Position numbers and translations under genes: made by a program. Below the pieces are notes generated by a model. The model was given only the letters and a program-made list of their open reading frames with translations, did not search any database and was not told the origin of the DNA. Source: an uncultured Bacteroidota bacterium (lineage in GTDB: Bacteria > Bacteroidota > Bacteroidia > Chitinophagales > Saprospiraceae). Taken from it: 64,000 nt of DNA. This document shows, one piece after another, positions 8,363 to 18,219 of this stretch (its first letter is position 1; every line of letters begins with the position of its first letter). Location of the stretch: positions 1 through 64,000 of the forward strand of contig CALMWS010000387.1 in NCBI GenBank assembly GCA_937870795.1. Direction: 5' to 3'.

Positions 8363-9655
8363 ATGAATGTTTTTAAATTTGGAGGAGCATCTGTCAAAGA
8401 TGCTACCGGAATAAGAAATGTTTGCAACATTATGCAATATTTCACCGGAGATAAAATTGCTGTGGTTGTTTCTGCAACTGGAAAAACCACCAACGCTCTG
8501 GAAGAAGTGGTTAAGTCTTATTTTGCACGTGATGGTCAGGCCCAACAAAAGCTGGATCTGGTCAAGGAAAACCATGCCTCGATTGTAGACACATTACAAT
8601 TGGCAGGTAAGGATGTAGAAAAAGACATCAATGATTTATTTGTAGAAATCGACTGGATATTGGAGGAGTCACCACATGATGCTTATGACTACATATACGA
8701 TCAGGTTGTTTCTATCGGTGAGTTGGTATCTAGCAGAATCTTATATCATGCCATGGTAGCCGCTGGTATTAAGGCAGCCTGGCTTGACATAAGAGGAGTA
8801 TTGTACACAGATGAAATTCATAGGGAGGCAAAGGTCATTTGGCAATTGTCTACTGAAAAGATAGCCCACGCCATGTCAGATTTGATGAAAACTTGCGATG
8901 TAGTAGTGACGCAGGGTTTTATTGGTTCTACGCAGGAAAACCACACTACCACATTGGGCAGAGAAGGATCTGATTATACTGCGGCTATATTGAGTTATTG
9001 TTGTCAAGCCAAAGCGATGCATATATGGAAAGACGTTCCGGGGGTACTAACAGCAGATCCACGTAAGTTTAACCATGTCACTAAAATTGAGAAGCTATCC
9101 TATAAGGAGGCAATAGAAATGACCTATTATGGTGCAAAGGTCATTCACCCGAAGACCATCAAACCACTGCAAAACAAAAATATACCTCTTTATGTAAGAC
9201 CCTTTGATGATCCTTCTTCAACGGGGACCAAAATATCGTCAGAGGGAGAGGTTTATTATCCACCCATTGTAGTAGTTGAAGAGGATCAGGCATTGATTTC
9301 CATTTCCGTTAAAGACTTTTCATTTGTTGCAGAACAACATTTGAGCAATATATTTGGAATTCTATCAGACTTAAGGATCAAAGTGAATATGATGCGCAAT
9401 ACAGCGATTTCATTTACATTGTGTGTCAACAATCATGCAGAAAAACTTAAGTTGTTTGCTGATAAACTGGCAGACGAATTTGTGGTAAGCTTTGATGTAG
9501 GCATGGAAATGATTACCATCAGGCACTTTACCAAAGAGGTAATTCAGGAAATGAAAAGATCAAAGATTACCATGTTTGAAGACAGGTTACAGGATACCAT
9601 TCAATTGGTAGTGAAAGAAATTCCATTGATTACCCGAAAGACGGATCAGGAATAA
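8363..9655 (+). CDS. lysC: aspartate kinase
   Basis: This 430-residue enzyme phosphorylates aspartate at the head of lysine (and diaminopimelate), threonine and methionine synthesis. It shows the N-terminal VFKFGGASVKDA, LGREGSDYTAA and the WKDVPGVLTADPR block of the kinase domain. The C-terminal region from about residue 310 has the ACT-domain pattern for feedback control. There is no homoserine dehydrogenase domain, so it is monofunctional. It follows ddl by 13 bases; supplying diaminopimelate for cell wall fits that pairing. It ends 5 bases before the convergent PAP2 gene. Confidence 0.93.
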   Translation: MNVFKFGGASVKDATGIRNVCNIMQYFTGDKIAVVVSATGKTTNALEEVVKSYFARDGQAQQKLDLVKENHASIVDTLQLAGKDVEKDINDLFVEIDWILEESPHDAYDYIYDQVVSIGELVSSRILYHAMVAAGIKAAWLDIRGVLYTDEIHREAKVIWQLSTEKIAHAMSDLMKTCDVVVTQGFIGSTQENHTTTLGREGSDYTAAILSYCCQAKAMHIWKDVPGVLTADPRKFNHVTKIEKLSYKEAIEMTYYGAKVIHPKTIKPLQNKNIPLYVRPFDDPSSTGTKISSEGEVYYPPIVVVEEDQALISISVKDFSFVAEQHLSNIFGILSDLRIKVNMMRNTAISFTLCVNNHAEKLKLFADKLADEFVVSFDVGMEMITIRHFTKEVIQEMKRSKITMFEDRLQDTIQLVVKEIPLITRKTDQE

Positions 9656-9660
9656 GGTCG

Positions 9661-10335
9661 TTAGTCGTTGGTAATTTCCAACATTTCCAGCGACTCAGTT
9701 TCCTCTTCCGTAATAAAATTTTTGACCAAAGTAGCCCCCTGGAATGAAAGCCATGAGAAGAAAGGAGCTATAAATATATCAATGGAATAGTGGACGTGTT
9801 GTTTCATCAGCAAAAAGCCAAGCAGGAGGCCTCCAGCAAGGAGTACGTTTTTCACCCAACTTTTCTGCACTAAAAAATAAAGTAAAAAGACAGCAGCAGT
9901 GTGGCCTGAGAAAAACAAGTCTTTTAACAAAACTTGTTGGTTGTAAAAGGTATTTTTCAGAAACATATCTTCCAATGGAATGATGCCAATAGGTGGCTCC
10001 AGTGGTACTGAAAAAAGTGTAAATGCTCTGAATGCAATTAGAAAACAAATGGATATGTTGGTTGTAAGCATGCTGATCCTGGTCCTGAGCGCCCAGGAGA
10101 GACCAAAGATGACAAGGCCATAGGTAAGAAGAAAAATCTCCACATTGTGGTTGGATGGACCTAACATACTTAAAATGGGATCATTGATTAAGATCCCGCT
10201 TCTGGTTTCATTAAATTTTAAGAATCTGGCAAAGAGAAAGAATACAAAAAAAACAGAAAGGAATGAGGTAATGAGCAGTGTAGGACTTACCCGTTCACCG
10301 CAAGTAATTTTCATTTGCATTTTTATTCTCTCCAT
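9661..10335 (-). CDS. PAP2-like (sphingomyelin-synthase-type) membrane phosphatase
   Basis: The 224-residue protein has about six hydrophobic segments. It carries SGHTAAVFLL near residue 143 and HVHYSIDIFIAPFFSW near residue 180, matching the two histidine motifs (SGHT and HHYxxD) of the PAP2_C branch that includes sphingomyelin synthases. It probably acts on a lipid phosphate or phosphodiester at the inner membrane; the substrate is not determinable. The start at 10335 could also be either of two later Met codons (residues 6 and 8). It lies 30 bases downstream of the subtilase gene and may be co-transcribed. Confidence 0.72.
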   Translation of the reverse strand: MERIKMQMKITCGERVSPTLLITSFLSVFFVFFLFARFLKFNETRSGILINDPILSMLGPSNHNVEIFLLTYGLVIFGLSWALRTRISMLTTNISICFLIAFRAFTLFSVPLEPPIGIIPLEDMFLKNTFYNQQVLLKDLFFSGHTAAVFLLYFLVQKSWVKNVLLAGGLLLGFLLMKQHVHYSIDIFIAPFFSWLSFQGATLVKNFITEEETESLEMLEITND

Positions 10336-10365
10336 TTTTTTTGTATTCCCTTAAACCAAAGCCAA

Positions 10366-12054
10366 TTAGGCTCCTTTTTGCAATTCTTCTTTTATCTTCT
10401 TCTTGCCCTTTGTTTTCGCAGCCAACTGCAATGCATTGTAGAGGTTTATGGTTCCTCCACTGACACTGAGTTCTGAAAAAGCAACTTTTTCTGCCCCTTT
10501 GGTACCTGGCTTTTTAACCACATCTCCAATGGGTTTGACAGATTTCATCAGCACTTCTTTCACTTGTTCTGCTGTCAATGCAGGGTAGTAAGAACGGATT
10601 ACTGCGGCTACCCCCGCTGCAGCGGGTGCTGCCATTGAAGTGCCTTGCAGATATTGGTATTGATCGTTGGGTGTGGTTGCATAAATCTGCACACCTGGCG
10701 AGAAAAGGTCTACATTTTCTTTTCCGTAATTGCTAAACCCTGCTACCATATCTTCACCGGGTTTAAACGACAGTGCGCCTACTTCCAACCAGTTGTCTGC
10801 ATGGCATTTTTTCTTGAAAATGAATCCATGTTTGCCGATAAAGTCATTGGGAAAATTGTCAGTTTTGTCATTGTTCTGGCCTGAATTACCCGCAGCATGC
10901 ACCAACAAAACATCGTGTTTGGCTGCATATTTTACAGCCTCGTCTACTGCTTTTTTATCCCATGAGTATCCTTTGCCAAAACTCATATTGATGATGGTTG
11001 CACCATTGTCAACAGCATATCTGATTGCATTTGCCACATCTTTGTCTCTTTCGTCACCATCTGGTACAGCTCTTACTGACATCAATTTCACATTGCGGGC
11101 AATACCATCGCTACCGATTTCATTTCCTACTACCGCGCCAACTATTCCAGCTACGTGGGTACCATGTAAAGCATCTGGACCTTCAACGTCATTGTTGCCA
11201 TAAAACCTTTCATTTGAATCTGCATAGTTGTCTTTCACGATCAACTTTCTGGAATCATAGTCAGGATTATAAGCATAGTCGAGCTTGTTTTGAGAATCTG
11301 TTTTCTCATCATTCAGAATCGAAATCAAGGACTCCTTCAATTGTGAAACATTAGTGATCTCATCGGATTGTTTCAAAATTTGTTTTGCAACATTGACTGC
11401 CATAGCAATTTCCGGGGTTTCATTTAAATTCAAGCCCTTATATGGGTCGTCACTTAACAATACTCTTACTTCGTTTTTTCTTTCTCCCAACGCAAATTCG
11501 ATAGAATTCATCCCTTTTAATACCTGGCTTTCAAAGGCAGAAATTTGTTCCAGATCACTTTTTGCTTTTTCTCTTTCTGCTTCCACTTTGGATTTATAAG
11601 TTAGAAATTGATCGTATTCCGCTTTTTGAGATTTACTCAATTTCTCAGGGTCAGCATTTTCATACTTATATTTCATTGCTGCATACAATCTGGTCACTTC
11701 GTAGGTTTCAGGACCAACATTTTTTCCGTTGGGTCCTCCAATGAAGTTCCAACCATGGATGTCGTCTATATAGCCGTTTTTATCATCATCAATACCATTG
11801 CCAGCTATTTCTCCCGGATTCTTCCAAATATTGGCTTTTAAGTCTTCATGTTCAATATCGATTCCAGAATCGATGATTGCCACAACTACAGGTTTACCAA
11901 TTTTCTCCTTGATAATTTCTTTGTAAGCTTTGGTCGCGGATGTACCATTGTAACCTTCGGAGGCATCTAAATGGTACCAATTTTTAGGTGCGGTTTGTGC
12001 ATTGCCAAATAAAAAAGTGAAAAGCAAGCAAGCTGAAAACAAAAATGACTTCAT
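10366..12054 (-). CDS. secreted subtilisin-like (S8) serine peptidase
   Basis: From the ATG at 12054 the product is 562 residues with a signal peptide ending near FGNAQ (20). The S8 triad is complete: D62 in VAIIDSGID, H297 in HGTHVAG and S473 in GTSMAAP, with oxyanion N390 (AAGNSG). About 170 residues, charged and probably helical (roughly 115-290), are inserted between the Asp and His blocks, making this a large catalytic domain. There is no obvious C-terminal sorting domain, so it may act in the periplasm or at the outer membrane. The longer frame to 12156 is rejected because the promoter lies at 12073-12103. Confidence 0.93.
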   Translation of the reverse strand: MKSFLFSACLLFTFLFGNAQTAPKNWYHLDASEGYNGTSATKAYKEIIKEKIGKPVVVAIIDSGIDIEHEDLKANIWKNPGEIAGNGIDDDKNGYIDDIHGWNFIGGPNGKNVGPETYEVTRLYAAMKYKYENADPEKLSKSQKAEYDQFLTYKSKVEAEREKAKSDLEQISAFESQVLKGMNSIEFALGERKNEVRVLLSDDPYKGLNLNETPEIAMAVNVAKQILKQSDEITNVSQLKESLISILNDEKTDSQNKLDYAYNPDYDSRKLIVKDNYADSNERFYGNNDVEGPDALHGTHVAGIVGAVVGNEIGSDGIARNVKLMSVRAVPDGDERDKDVANAIRYAVDNGATIINMSFGKGYSWDKKAVDEAVKYAAKHDVLLVHAAGNSGQNNDKTDNFPNDFIGKHGFIFKKKCHADNWLEVGALSFKPGEDMVAGFSNYGKENVDLFSPGVQIYATTPNDQYQYLQGTSMAAPAAAGVAAVIRSYYPALTAEQVKEVLMKSVKPIGDVVKKPGTKGAEKVAFSELSVSGGTINLYNALQLAAKTKGKKKIKEELQKGA

Positions 12055-12072
12055 AAACAATGATTTAGGGCG

Positions 12073-12103
12073 CAAATCTATACCTATTTTGCCATACTTC
12101 AAA
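12073..12103 (-). promoter_or_regulatory. subtilase gene promoter, Bacteroidota type
   Basis: On the minus strand TTTG (12100-12103), a 19-base spacer and TAgaTTTG (12073-12080) match the consensus fully. The box ends 18 bases before the ATG at 12054 and fixes that start. Confidence 0.7.
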
Positions 12104-12385
12104 CCGGTATTCTGCTTACGAAGCTTTCTTATCGACAGAAGCCCCAAAAAACACATGGAGAGGGGTAATAATTGTGTTAGAAATTATTTGATTTTCAGGC
12201 ATTAAACGTAAAATTCAAGACAATTTCAATAGTTAAACTTCAATTGTTTTGATCTGTTAATTTTTATTTAAAAATTAGCATCAGAAATAGGGTTTTGTCT
12301 GGCTTTTAAGTTAACAAATCAGGGATAAATGTATTTTTTCAATAAATTATGCATTAAAAAAATTTTACATTTGAATATTCTGTTA

Positions 12386-12393
12386 TATATTTG
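12386..12393 (+). promoter_or_regulatory. PorG-like gene -7 box
   Basis: TAtaTTTG ends 23 bases before the ATG at 12417. A TTTG upstream is only 12 bases away, too close for a -33 element. Confidence 0.45.
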
Positions 12394-12416
12394 CACTTTA
12401 TAACCAATACTTTGTC

Positions 12417-13283
12417 ATGAAATCGTTGTTTTTAGCGGTCATCATTTTACTCCCACTGATGCATAATGCACAGGGAATTCAATTGGGATTTGGTGTGGGT
12501 AAATCGGTTTATTGGGGTGATCTGAATGCACCTGAATTTTCAAGTAATCTCAACAATAATGGAGGTACAGCCATTCAAGTGTTTGGAAAATACAATTACA
12601 AAGGAAGATTTGGCATTAAGGCAGGTGTTTTGCTTGGTAAATTGAAAGGGGATGACGCAAATTCCAGTCAGCAATGGCAAAGAGAGCGTAATCTTAATTT
12701 TAAATCCAATCTAGCTGAAATCAGCCTTACCGGTGAATATTATTTTTTTGGCTTTCAACCCTATGGCGGAGAACAGGTTTTTAGCCCCTATGTAACCGCG
12801 GGTTTGGCCGGTTTTTATTTTAATCCAATGACTGAATTTGAAGGTAATACGTACGAATTGCAACCGCTGGGAACCGAAGGACAGGGATCCGGTAAGTATG
12901 GCAAAAAATACAATAAGTATGCATTTTCCCTTCCATTTGGTGCCGGAGCTATCATCAAAGCTGGTAGAAACTTTGATATAGGACTCGAAATTTTAGCACG
13001 TCGCACATTTACTGATTACATAGATGACATCAGTTCCAACTACGTCAATTATTATGAATTGATGCAGTTAAACGGTGAATTAGCCGCAAGATTGAGTGAC
13101 AGAACCCCTGAGTATTTAAACCAGAGAGAGCCCATGGAAAGAAATACGGGGAGTCAACGAGGCGGTGCAGGAGTACAGGACTGGTATTTTACTGCCATGG
13201 TAAATCTGAGTTTTAACATCAGCGATAGTGACAATTTATTCCGCAGAAAATCTCAGTACAAATCGTATTGTCCTAAGTTTTAA
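12417..13283 (+). CDS. outer-membrane beta-barrel protein, PorG / DUF6089-like
   Basis: The 288-residue product has a signal peptide (MKSLFLAVIILLPLMHNAQG) and alternating aromatic/polar strands ending in WYFTAMVNLSFNI, as expected of an eight-stranded barrel. The opening GFGVGKSVYWGDLN and the overall length recall the DUF6089 family that includes the type IX secretion protein PorG; I assign it by resemblance only. No other type IX secretion gene is in the window. It could equally be a general porin-like barrel. Confidence 0.6.
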   Translation: MKSLFLAVIILLPLMHNAQGIQLGFGVGKSVYWGDLNAPEFSSNLNNNGGTAIQVFGKYNYKGRFGIKAGVLLGKLKGDDANSSQQWQRERNLNFKSNLAEISLTGEYYFFGFQPYGGEQVFSPYVTAGLAGFYFNPMTEFEGNTYELQPLGTEGQGSGKYGKKYNKYAFSLPFGAGAIIKAGRNFDIGLEILARRTFTDYIDDISSNYVNYYELMQLNGELAARLSDRTPEYLNQREPMERNTGSQRGGAGVQDWYFTAMVNLSFNISDSDNLFRRKSQYKSYCPKF

Positions 13284-13350
13284 TAGTAAGTCCAGTCGCT
13301 GTAAAATAATCAGTTCATTCTGACATCTCTTTTATAATTTTACTGCTGAT

Positions 13351-15279
13351 ATGGTAAAAAGCAATGCTTTGGAATTCAGCAATGAGACGGCAATTTCTAT
13401 TTTAAAAAAATACTGGGGTTACACTTCATTCAGGCCGCCTCAGGATAAAATTATAGCCAGTATTTTATCCGGCAAAGATACATTTGCCCTATTGCCAACG
13501 GGTGGAGGCAAGTCTATCTGTTACCAATTACCTGCTTTGCTGTCTGAAGGAAAGGTGCTCGTAATTTCACCTTTGGTTTCCCTTATGCTCGACCAGGTCA
13601 AGTCATTGGAAAAAAGAGGAATCAAGGCAAAAGCAATTCACAGTGGCTTATCTTCAGATGAGGTCGACATAATATTGGATAATTTTGTGCATGGTCCATT
13701 AAAACTGTTGTACATCTCACCTGAGCGGATAGCCTCTGAGGTTTTTCAGGTGCGGTTTTACATGGCCAGAATAGCTTTTATAGCAGTAGATGAAGCGCAT
13801 TGTATCTCTCAGTGGGGACATGATTTCAGGCCCAGTTATTTACAAATCAGTTTATTGAGAGAATTGAAACCGGAAGTGCCTGTACTGGCATTGACGGCCA
13901 CAGCAACGCCCGCAATCGTTGAAGATATAGCCTCGCAATTGTTTTTAAAAGAGCCCATGTTCTTTCAAAATAGTTTTTCCAGGGATAACATTTCATTTTC
14001 TGTGATGAAAACTGATGATAAAAACGGGGAGTTGCTGAGAATACTATTGAAAATGAAGGGCACAGCCATCGTTTACAATAGATCCAGAAGTGGTTGTGCC
14101 AAAATTTCGGCATTGCTTAAAGAAAACAACATTTCATCTACCATCTACCATGCCGGCTTACATCATGAAGTAAGAGAAGAGAATCAAAAAAAATGGATGG
14201 ATGGTAAAGTTAGAGTAATGGTAGCCACTAACGCATTTGGCATGGGCATAGATAAGTCTGATGTAAGGTGCGTAATCCATGTGGATGTACCTTCGGGGAT
14301 CGAAGATTATTATCAGGAAGCCGGCCGGGCTGGTCGCGATGGGCTAAAGTCTTTTGCCATTGCACTTATCAATGCTTCCGACATCATGGAAGCTCAAAAG
14401 TTATTTGAAATCAATTTCCCTGGCCTGGATGAAATTAATAGCATATACTTGCGACTTTGTCAGTTTTTGGGGATTGCTACTTGCAGTGGGGCTGGTCGTT
14501 CGTTTTTTTTAGACACAGATGAATTTTCACAAAAACACAAAATAAGCCAGCAAAAACTAAACGCTGTTCTCAAGATTTTGGAAAAGCAAGGTTGGCTCAC
14601 CTATTCTGATGCAATTAAAAGTCCAACTCGTTTAATGGTCACGGGTAGACCTCAGGATTTATTGGGACATTACCCCGAAAAAGATTTGAGGGGTTTGTTA
14701 CTGACCCAATTACTTCGAATGTATGAGGGATTGACTTTGGAGCATGGTGTGATAAGTATTTCAAGAATAGCCAAATCTTTGGATACCGATTCAAGCAGGA
14801 TAGGGTTTTTGCTTAAGGTTCTTCATCAGGAAGGTATGATTGATTATCAGCCAAGTCAGGAATTCCCTGAAATAGTGATGCTTTTGGATCGACCGATGGA
14901 CAACGATTTTAAGTTGGATGAAAATGCCTATAAGACGCTTAAGCACAGTGCATCAAAAAGATTGATGGCAATGCAAACGTATTTTTTAGCCCCCAATTGC
15001 AGACAGCAAATGTTGTTGGAATATTTTGGAGAAAAAGCTTCTGCGTGTGGAGTATGCGATATATGCCTTGGCAGCCAGGAAATTGAATATTCCGTTGATG
15101 ATAAGAGACAACTTATGATTTTCCTTCAAAAAACCATGCCAGGTACCAAAGTTGGGCAAGTGCTTTCTTATTGGCCCTATAACAAAAGAAAAAGATTGGG
15201 ACACTGCATAGAAGACCTGGCACAGGAGGGCTTTTTGGATATCGATGCGGCAGGTAGACTTTACTTTAAAAAAATATAA
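13351..15279 (+). CDS. recQ: RecQ family ATP-dependent DNA helicase
   Basis: RecQ unwinds DNA 3'-5' during recombination and fork repair. The 642-residue protein has Walker A LPTGGGKS (48-55), the DEAH box at 147-150 followed by the aromatic-rich loop CISQWGHDFRPSY, LALTATATP, and the motif VI region YYQEAGRAGRDG. A C-terminal zinc cluster is visible as CRQQ followed by CGVCDIC. After the zinc and winged-helix region only about 65 residues remain, so an HRDC domain seems absent. The next gene starts at or inside its 3' end. Confidence 0.95.
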   Translation: MVKSNALEFSNETAISILKKYWGYTSFRPPQDKIIASILSGKDTFALLPTGGGKSICYQLPALLSEGKVLVISPLVSLMLDQVKSLEKRGIKAKAIHSGLSSDEVDIILDNFVHGPLKLLYISPERIASEVFQVRFYMARIAFIAVDEAHCISQWGHDFRPSYLQISLLRELKPEVPVLALTATATPAIVEDIASQLFLKEPMFFQNSFSRDNISFSVMKTDDKNGELLRILLKMKGTAIVYNRSRSGCAKISALLKENNISSTIYHAGLHHEVREENQKKWMDGKVRVMVATNAFGMGIDKSDVRCVIHVDVPSGIEDYYQEAGRAGRDGLKSFAIALINASDIMEAQKLFEINFPGLDEINSIYLRLCQFLGIATCSGAGRSFFLDTDEFSQKHKISQQKLNAVLKILEKQGWLTYSDAIKSPTRLMVTGRPQDLLGHYPEKDLRGLLLTQLLRMYEGLTLEHGVISISRIAKSLDTDSSRIGFLLKVLHQEGMIDYQPSQEFPEIVMLLDRPMDNDFKLDENAYKTLKHSASKRLMAMQTYFLAPNCRQQMLLEYFGEKASACGVCDICLGSQEIEYSVDDKRQLMIFLQKTMPGTKVGQVLSYWPYNKRKRLGHCIEDLAQEGFLDIDAAGRLYFKKI

Positions 15280-16363
15280 GGTGAAAGGTCAGACAATCGC
15301 CATATTGATGACATCAGATTTTATGTTTGATCAACGGATGCAAAGAATAGTTGACACATTGGGTGTACGCTACTCAATTTTGATTTACCACCGCGGTAAG
15401 AATGGTTTTGTGCAGGAGAATTTGCAAGTGAAATCTATGAATTGTGCTTTTATAAAAGGATGGATGTTTTACCTTGAATTCAATGTTCGGTTATTGTTGA
15501 CCATGATGACTCAAAAATTGGATATAATTTACTGTGTAGATGCAGATACCTTATTGGCAGGAGGAGTGGTATGTAAGCTCCGAAATAAAATATTGGTTTA
15601 TGATAGTCATGAGTGGTTTACCGAAGTACCCGAATTGAAGGGACGGAATTGGGTAAAAAAAATCTGGTCTTTCATAGAAGATACTTTTGTTCCGCTAGCC
15701 CAGATCAGAATCACCGTCAATGAAAGTCTTGCTTCCATTTTTACACAAAAATGGGGTAAAGAATTTGTAGCCATTCGAAATGTACCAAAAAACAAAAGTA
15801 AGGCAGTTCCAATAAACAAGGAGCCGATATTGGTTTATCAGGGGGCTGTGAATGCAGGCAGAGGATTGGAATGTGCCATTCAGACACTTGAGTTTTTGCC
15901 TTATTACAGATTAGTGATAATCGGAAATGGTGATATTTTGGAGGATTTGAAAAAAGAGGCTTCAAGCATGCCATGGAAAGAAAGAATTATTTTCATTGAC
16001 AAAATGATTCCGGAGAAGCTTGGCCAATTCACTGCAACTGCAAGGTATGGTTTAAATTTATTGGATGCATCCAGTTTAAGTTACCATTATTCTTTAGCCA
16101 ATAAGTTTTTTGATTACTTGCAAGCAGGTATCCCTTCGATCAATATGGATTTACCAGAATATTCCAGGATAATCCAAAATGAGAAAGTAGGATTGTTGTT
16201 ATCCTCACTTGATGCCAAGCAACTTGCTTCATTGATTGAAGACAATGACAACGGCTTTGCTTATCAAAAAATGAAAGATAATTGTTTGATTGTCAGTGAT
16301 AAATACATATGGGAGTCAGAAGCTCCAAAACTTTTAAAGTTGTTTGAAGGTTTAAATAAGTGA
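15245..16363 (+). CDS. GT4-type glycosyltransferase
   Basis: The product (up to 372 residues) looks like a GT-B fold glycosyltransferase: an N-terminal Rossmann half (TIAILMTSDFMFDQRM, YDSHEWFTE) and a C-terminal half with LVYQGAVNAGRGLE, LVIIGNGDILEDL and the donor-binding region SLANKFFDYLQAG. Donor and acceptor are unknown; cell-surface polysaccharide is a reasonable guess. The ATG at 15245 overlaps recQ by 35 bases; a GTG at 15281, 1 base after the recQ stop, is an equally good or better start. An MsbA-like exporter follows after 10 bases. Confidence 0.82.
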   Translation: MRQVDFTLKKYKVKGQTIAILMTSDFMFDQRMQRIVDTLGVRYSILIYHRGKNGFVQENLQVKSMNCAFIKGWMFYLEFNVRLLLTMMTQKLDIIYCVDADTLLAGGVVCKLRNKILVYDSHEWFTEVPELKGRNWVKKIWSFIEDTFVPLAQIRITVNESLASIFTQKWGKEFVAIRNVPKNKSKAVPINKEPILVYQGAVNAGRGLECAIQTLEFLPYYRLVIIGNGDILEDLKKEASSMPWKERIIFIDKMIPEKLGQFTATARYGLNLLDASSLSYHYSLANKFFDYLQAGIPSINMDLPEYSRIIQNEKVGLLLSSLDAKQLASLIEDNDNGFAYQKMKDNCLIVSDKYIWESEAPKLLKLFEGLNK

Positions 16364-16373
16364 AGCGACAAGT

Positions 16374-18164
16374 ATGAGTGGAGAAAAAGAGGGTAGCAAA
16401 AAGTTAACCCGTGAAAAATTAGCAGCCGGATTATATGTATTCAAATATATCAAGCCATACAAATGGTACTTTATATGGGGTATGTTGGCTTTGGTTGCCG
16501 GCAGTTTGATATTTATGGTATTTCCGGGAGCTGCCGGAGAGATGGCAAACGTAGCTATAGGCAAAGATACCTATCACCTGGGTTTAAGCATAGAAGACTA
16601 TGGCTGGCTGTTTCTGATAATCCTAATCTTACAGGGAGTCTTATCGTACATTAGGACCGTATTTTTTGCCATTGTATCAGAAAAAGGAATGGCAGATTTG
16701 AGGAAAGATTTATTTGATAATATCATCACACAAAGCATTGCTTTTTATGAAGAGAGAAGGGTGGGAGAGTTGACCAGCAGGATAACTACGGATGTTGAGC
16801 AACTGCAATCTGTATTTTCCATAACATTGGCTGAGTTATTGCGGCAGGTAGTGGTTTTAATATCCGGTATCGCCATCATTGCCTACTTAACGCCTGGTCT
16901 CTCACTACTTATGCTCTTGACATTTCCTGTAATAGTTGTTATAGCAATGGTTTTTGGAAAATACATTCGCAAACTATCCAAAAACAGGCAAGACCATTTA
17001 GCTGAAACCAATACCATAGTTGAAGAATGCCTTCAGTCATTTTATGTAGTTAAGTCGTACGCCAATGAGTGGTATGAATCCTTGAGGTATCGAAAGAGTA
17101 TTGACAGCGTAGTAGGTATTTCATTGTCTTTTGCCAAGATCAGAGGCTTGTTTTTTATTTTTATCATTACCGTATTGTTTGGCGGCATGTTTTTCATCTT
17201 ATGGAGAGGTGCCATCATGGTGCAGAATGGTGAAATGGAGGCAGGAGATTTATTTTCGTTTATCATATATACAGCCATCCTGGGAGGTGCCATTGCAAGT
17301 TTTGGAAATTTGTATACATCCGTATTGCAGGCGCTGGGTGCAACGGAAAGGATCAGGGAAATTCTTATGAGCAATACAGAGGTCAAAATTGCTGATGGTG
17401 AAAAAGCAAGGACTTCTGCTCCAATAGGAGGCAAAATACAATACAGTCAAGTAGGGTTTGCCTATCCGTCAAGGCAGGATTTACCTGTATTGAAGGGTAT
17501 TGATCTTGATGTAGAAAAAGGCCAAAAAATTGCATTGGTTGGTCAAAGTGGAAGTGGAAAATCAACCATTGTGCAGCTATTGATGAGGTTTTATACCCCA
17601 GGTAGTGGAAGTATTACCATTGATGAGGTGCCCATTGATCAATATAATATTTCTGATTTGCGACATCAGATAGGAATTGTTCCTCAGGATGTAATTTTAT
17701 TTGGGGGCAGCATCAGGGAAAATATACTATATGGCAAGCCCAGCGCGACAGAACAAGAACTTATATCTGCAGCAGAACAGGCAAATGCACTTGAATTTAT
17801 TCAGCAATTTCCAGAAGGTTTTGATACCATTGTAGGAGAGCGTGGGATTAAGTTATCGGGTGGCCAAAGACAGAGAATCGCCATAGCAAGGGCAATCCTA
17901 AAGAACCCATCCATCCTAGTTTTAGATGAAGCCACATCGTCATTGGATGCGGAATCCGAGAAAATAGTACAGGATGCGCTTAACAAACTTATGATGAACA
18001 GAACCTCAATCATTATAGCACACAGATTGGCTACCATTAGAGAAGTGGATTGTATCTATGTACTGGAAAATGGAAAGATTGTAGAGAAAGGAAGTCATGA
18101 GGAACTTTCGTCTATTTCAAACGGTTTGTACAGTCATTTGGCCAGTTTGCAATTTGATGTATAA
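16374..18164 (+). CDS. MsbA-like ABC exporter (fused permease and ATPase)
   Basis: The 596-residue half-transporter has six predicted membrane helices in residues about 30-320 and an ATPase domain. Walker A GQSGSGKST lies near 390, LSGGQRQRIAIARA near 494 and ILVLDEATSSLD near 514; the H-loop is IIIAHRLAT. Such exporters form homodimers or heterodimers that flip lipids or export drugs and peptides. Lipid A flipping (MsbA) is possible given the Gram-negative envelope, but the substrate cannot be told from sequence. It follows the glycosyltransferase by 10 bases, so a shared role in glycolipid or surface-glycan export is an inference. Confidence 0.85.
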   Translation: MSGEKEGSKKLTREKLAAGLYVFKYIKPYKWYFIWGMLALVAGSLIFMVFPGAAGEMANVAIGKDTYHLGLSIEDYGWLFLIILILQGVLSYIRTVFFAIVSEKGMADLRKDLFDNIITQSIAFYEERRVGELTSRITTDVEQLQSVFSITLAELLRQVVVLISGIAIIAYLTPGLSLLMLLTFPVIVVIAMVFGKYIRKLSKNRQDHLAETNTIVEECLQSFYVVKSYANEWYESLRYRKSIDSVVGISLSFAKIRGLFFIFIITVLFGGMFFILWRGAIMVQNGEMEAGDLFSFIIYTAILGGAIASFGNLYTSVLQALGATERIREILMSNTEVKIADGEKARTSAPIGGKIQYSQVGFAYPSRQDLPVLKGIDLDVEKGQKIALVGQSGSGKSTIVQLLMRFYTPGSGSITIDEVPIDQYNISDLRHQIGIVPQDVILFGGSIRENILYGKPSATEQELISAAEQANALEFIQQFPEGFDTIVGERGIKLSGGQRQRIAIARAILKNPSILVLDEATSSLDAESEKIVQDALNKLMMNRTSIIIAHRLATIREVDCIYVLENGKIVEKGSHEELSSISNGLYSHLASLQFDV

Positions 18165-18165
18165 T

Positions 18166-18198
18166 AAAAAAAAGGAATCCCCCTGAGGGAAGATTCCT
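18166..18198 (-). terminator. intrinsic terminator of the small secreted protein gene
   Basis: On the minus strand the arms AGGAATC and GATTCCT (18173-18179 and 18192-18198) form a 7-base stem, with a smaller CCC/GGG pairing inside, followed by a run of seven to eight T. It lies 21 bases after the stop of the minus-strand gene. It may also stop the exporter transcript from the other side. Confidence 0.8.
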
Positions 18199-18219
18199 GA
18201 TCCTGGCACTTGTTGGTCG

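Larger units (their letters stand above)
12055..12416. other. divergent intergenic region subtilase / PorG-like gene
   Basis: About 360 AT-rich bases. Besides the two promoters it contains one AT-only hairpin, an 8-base stem with a 4-base loop at 12258-12277. Its composition makes that unremarkable. No ORF or structured RNA is recognised. Confidence 0.55.

Noticed and set aside
10730..11203. 157-codon plus-strand frame inside the subtilase gene
   Set aside because: Antisense shadow of a gene with an intact S8 triad; serine/proline-rich composition is typical of such shadows.
12258..12277. AT-only hairpin as a terminator
   Set aside because: It lies between divergent starts with no transcript end expected, and the stem has no G or C.
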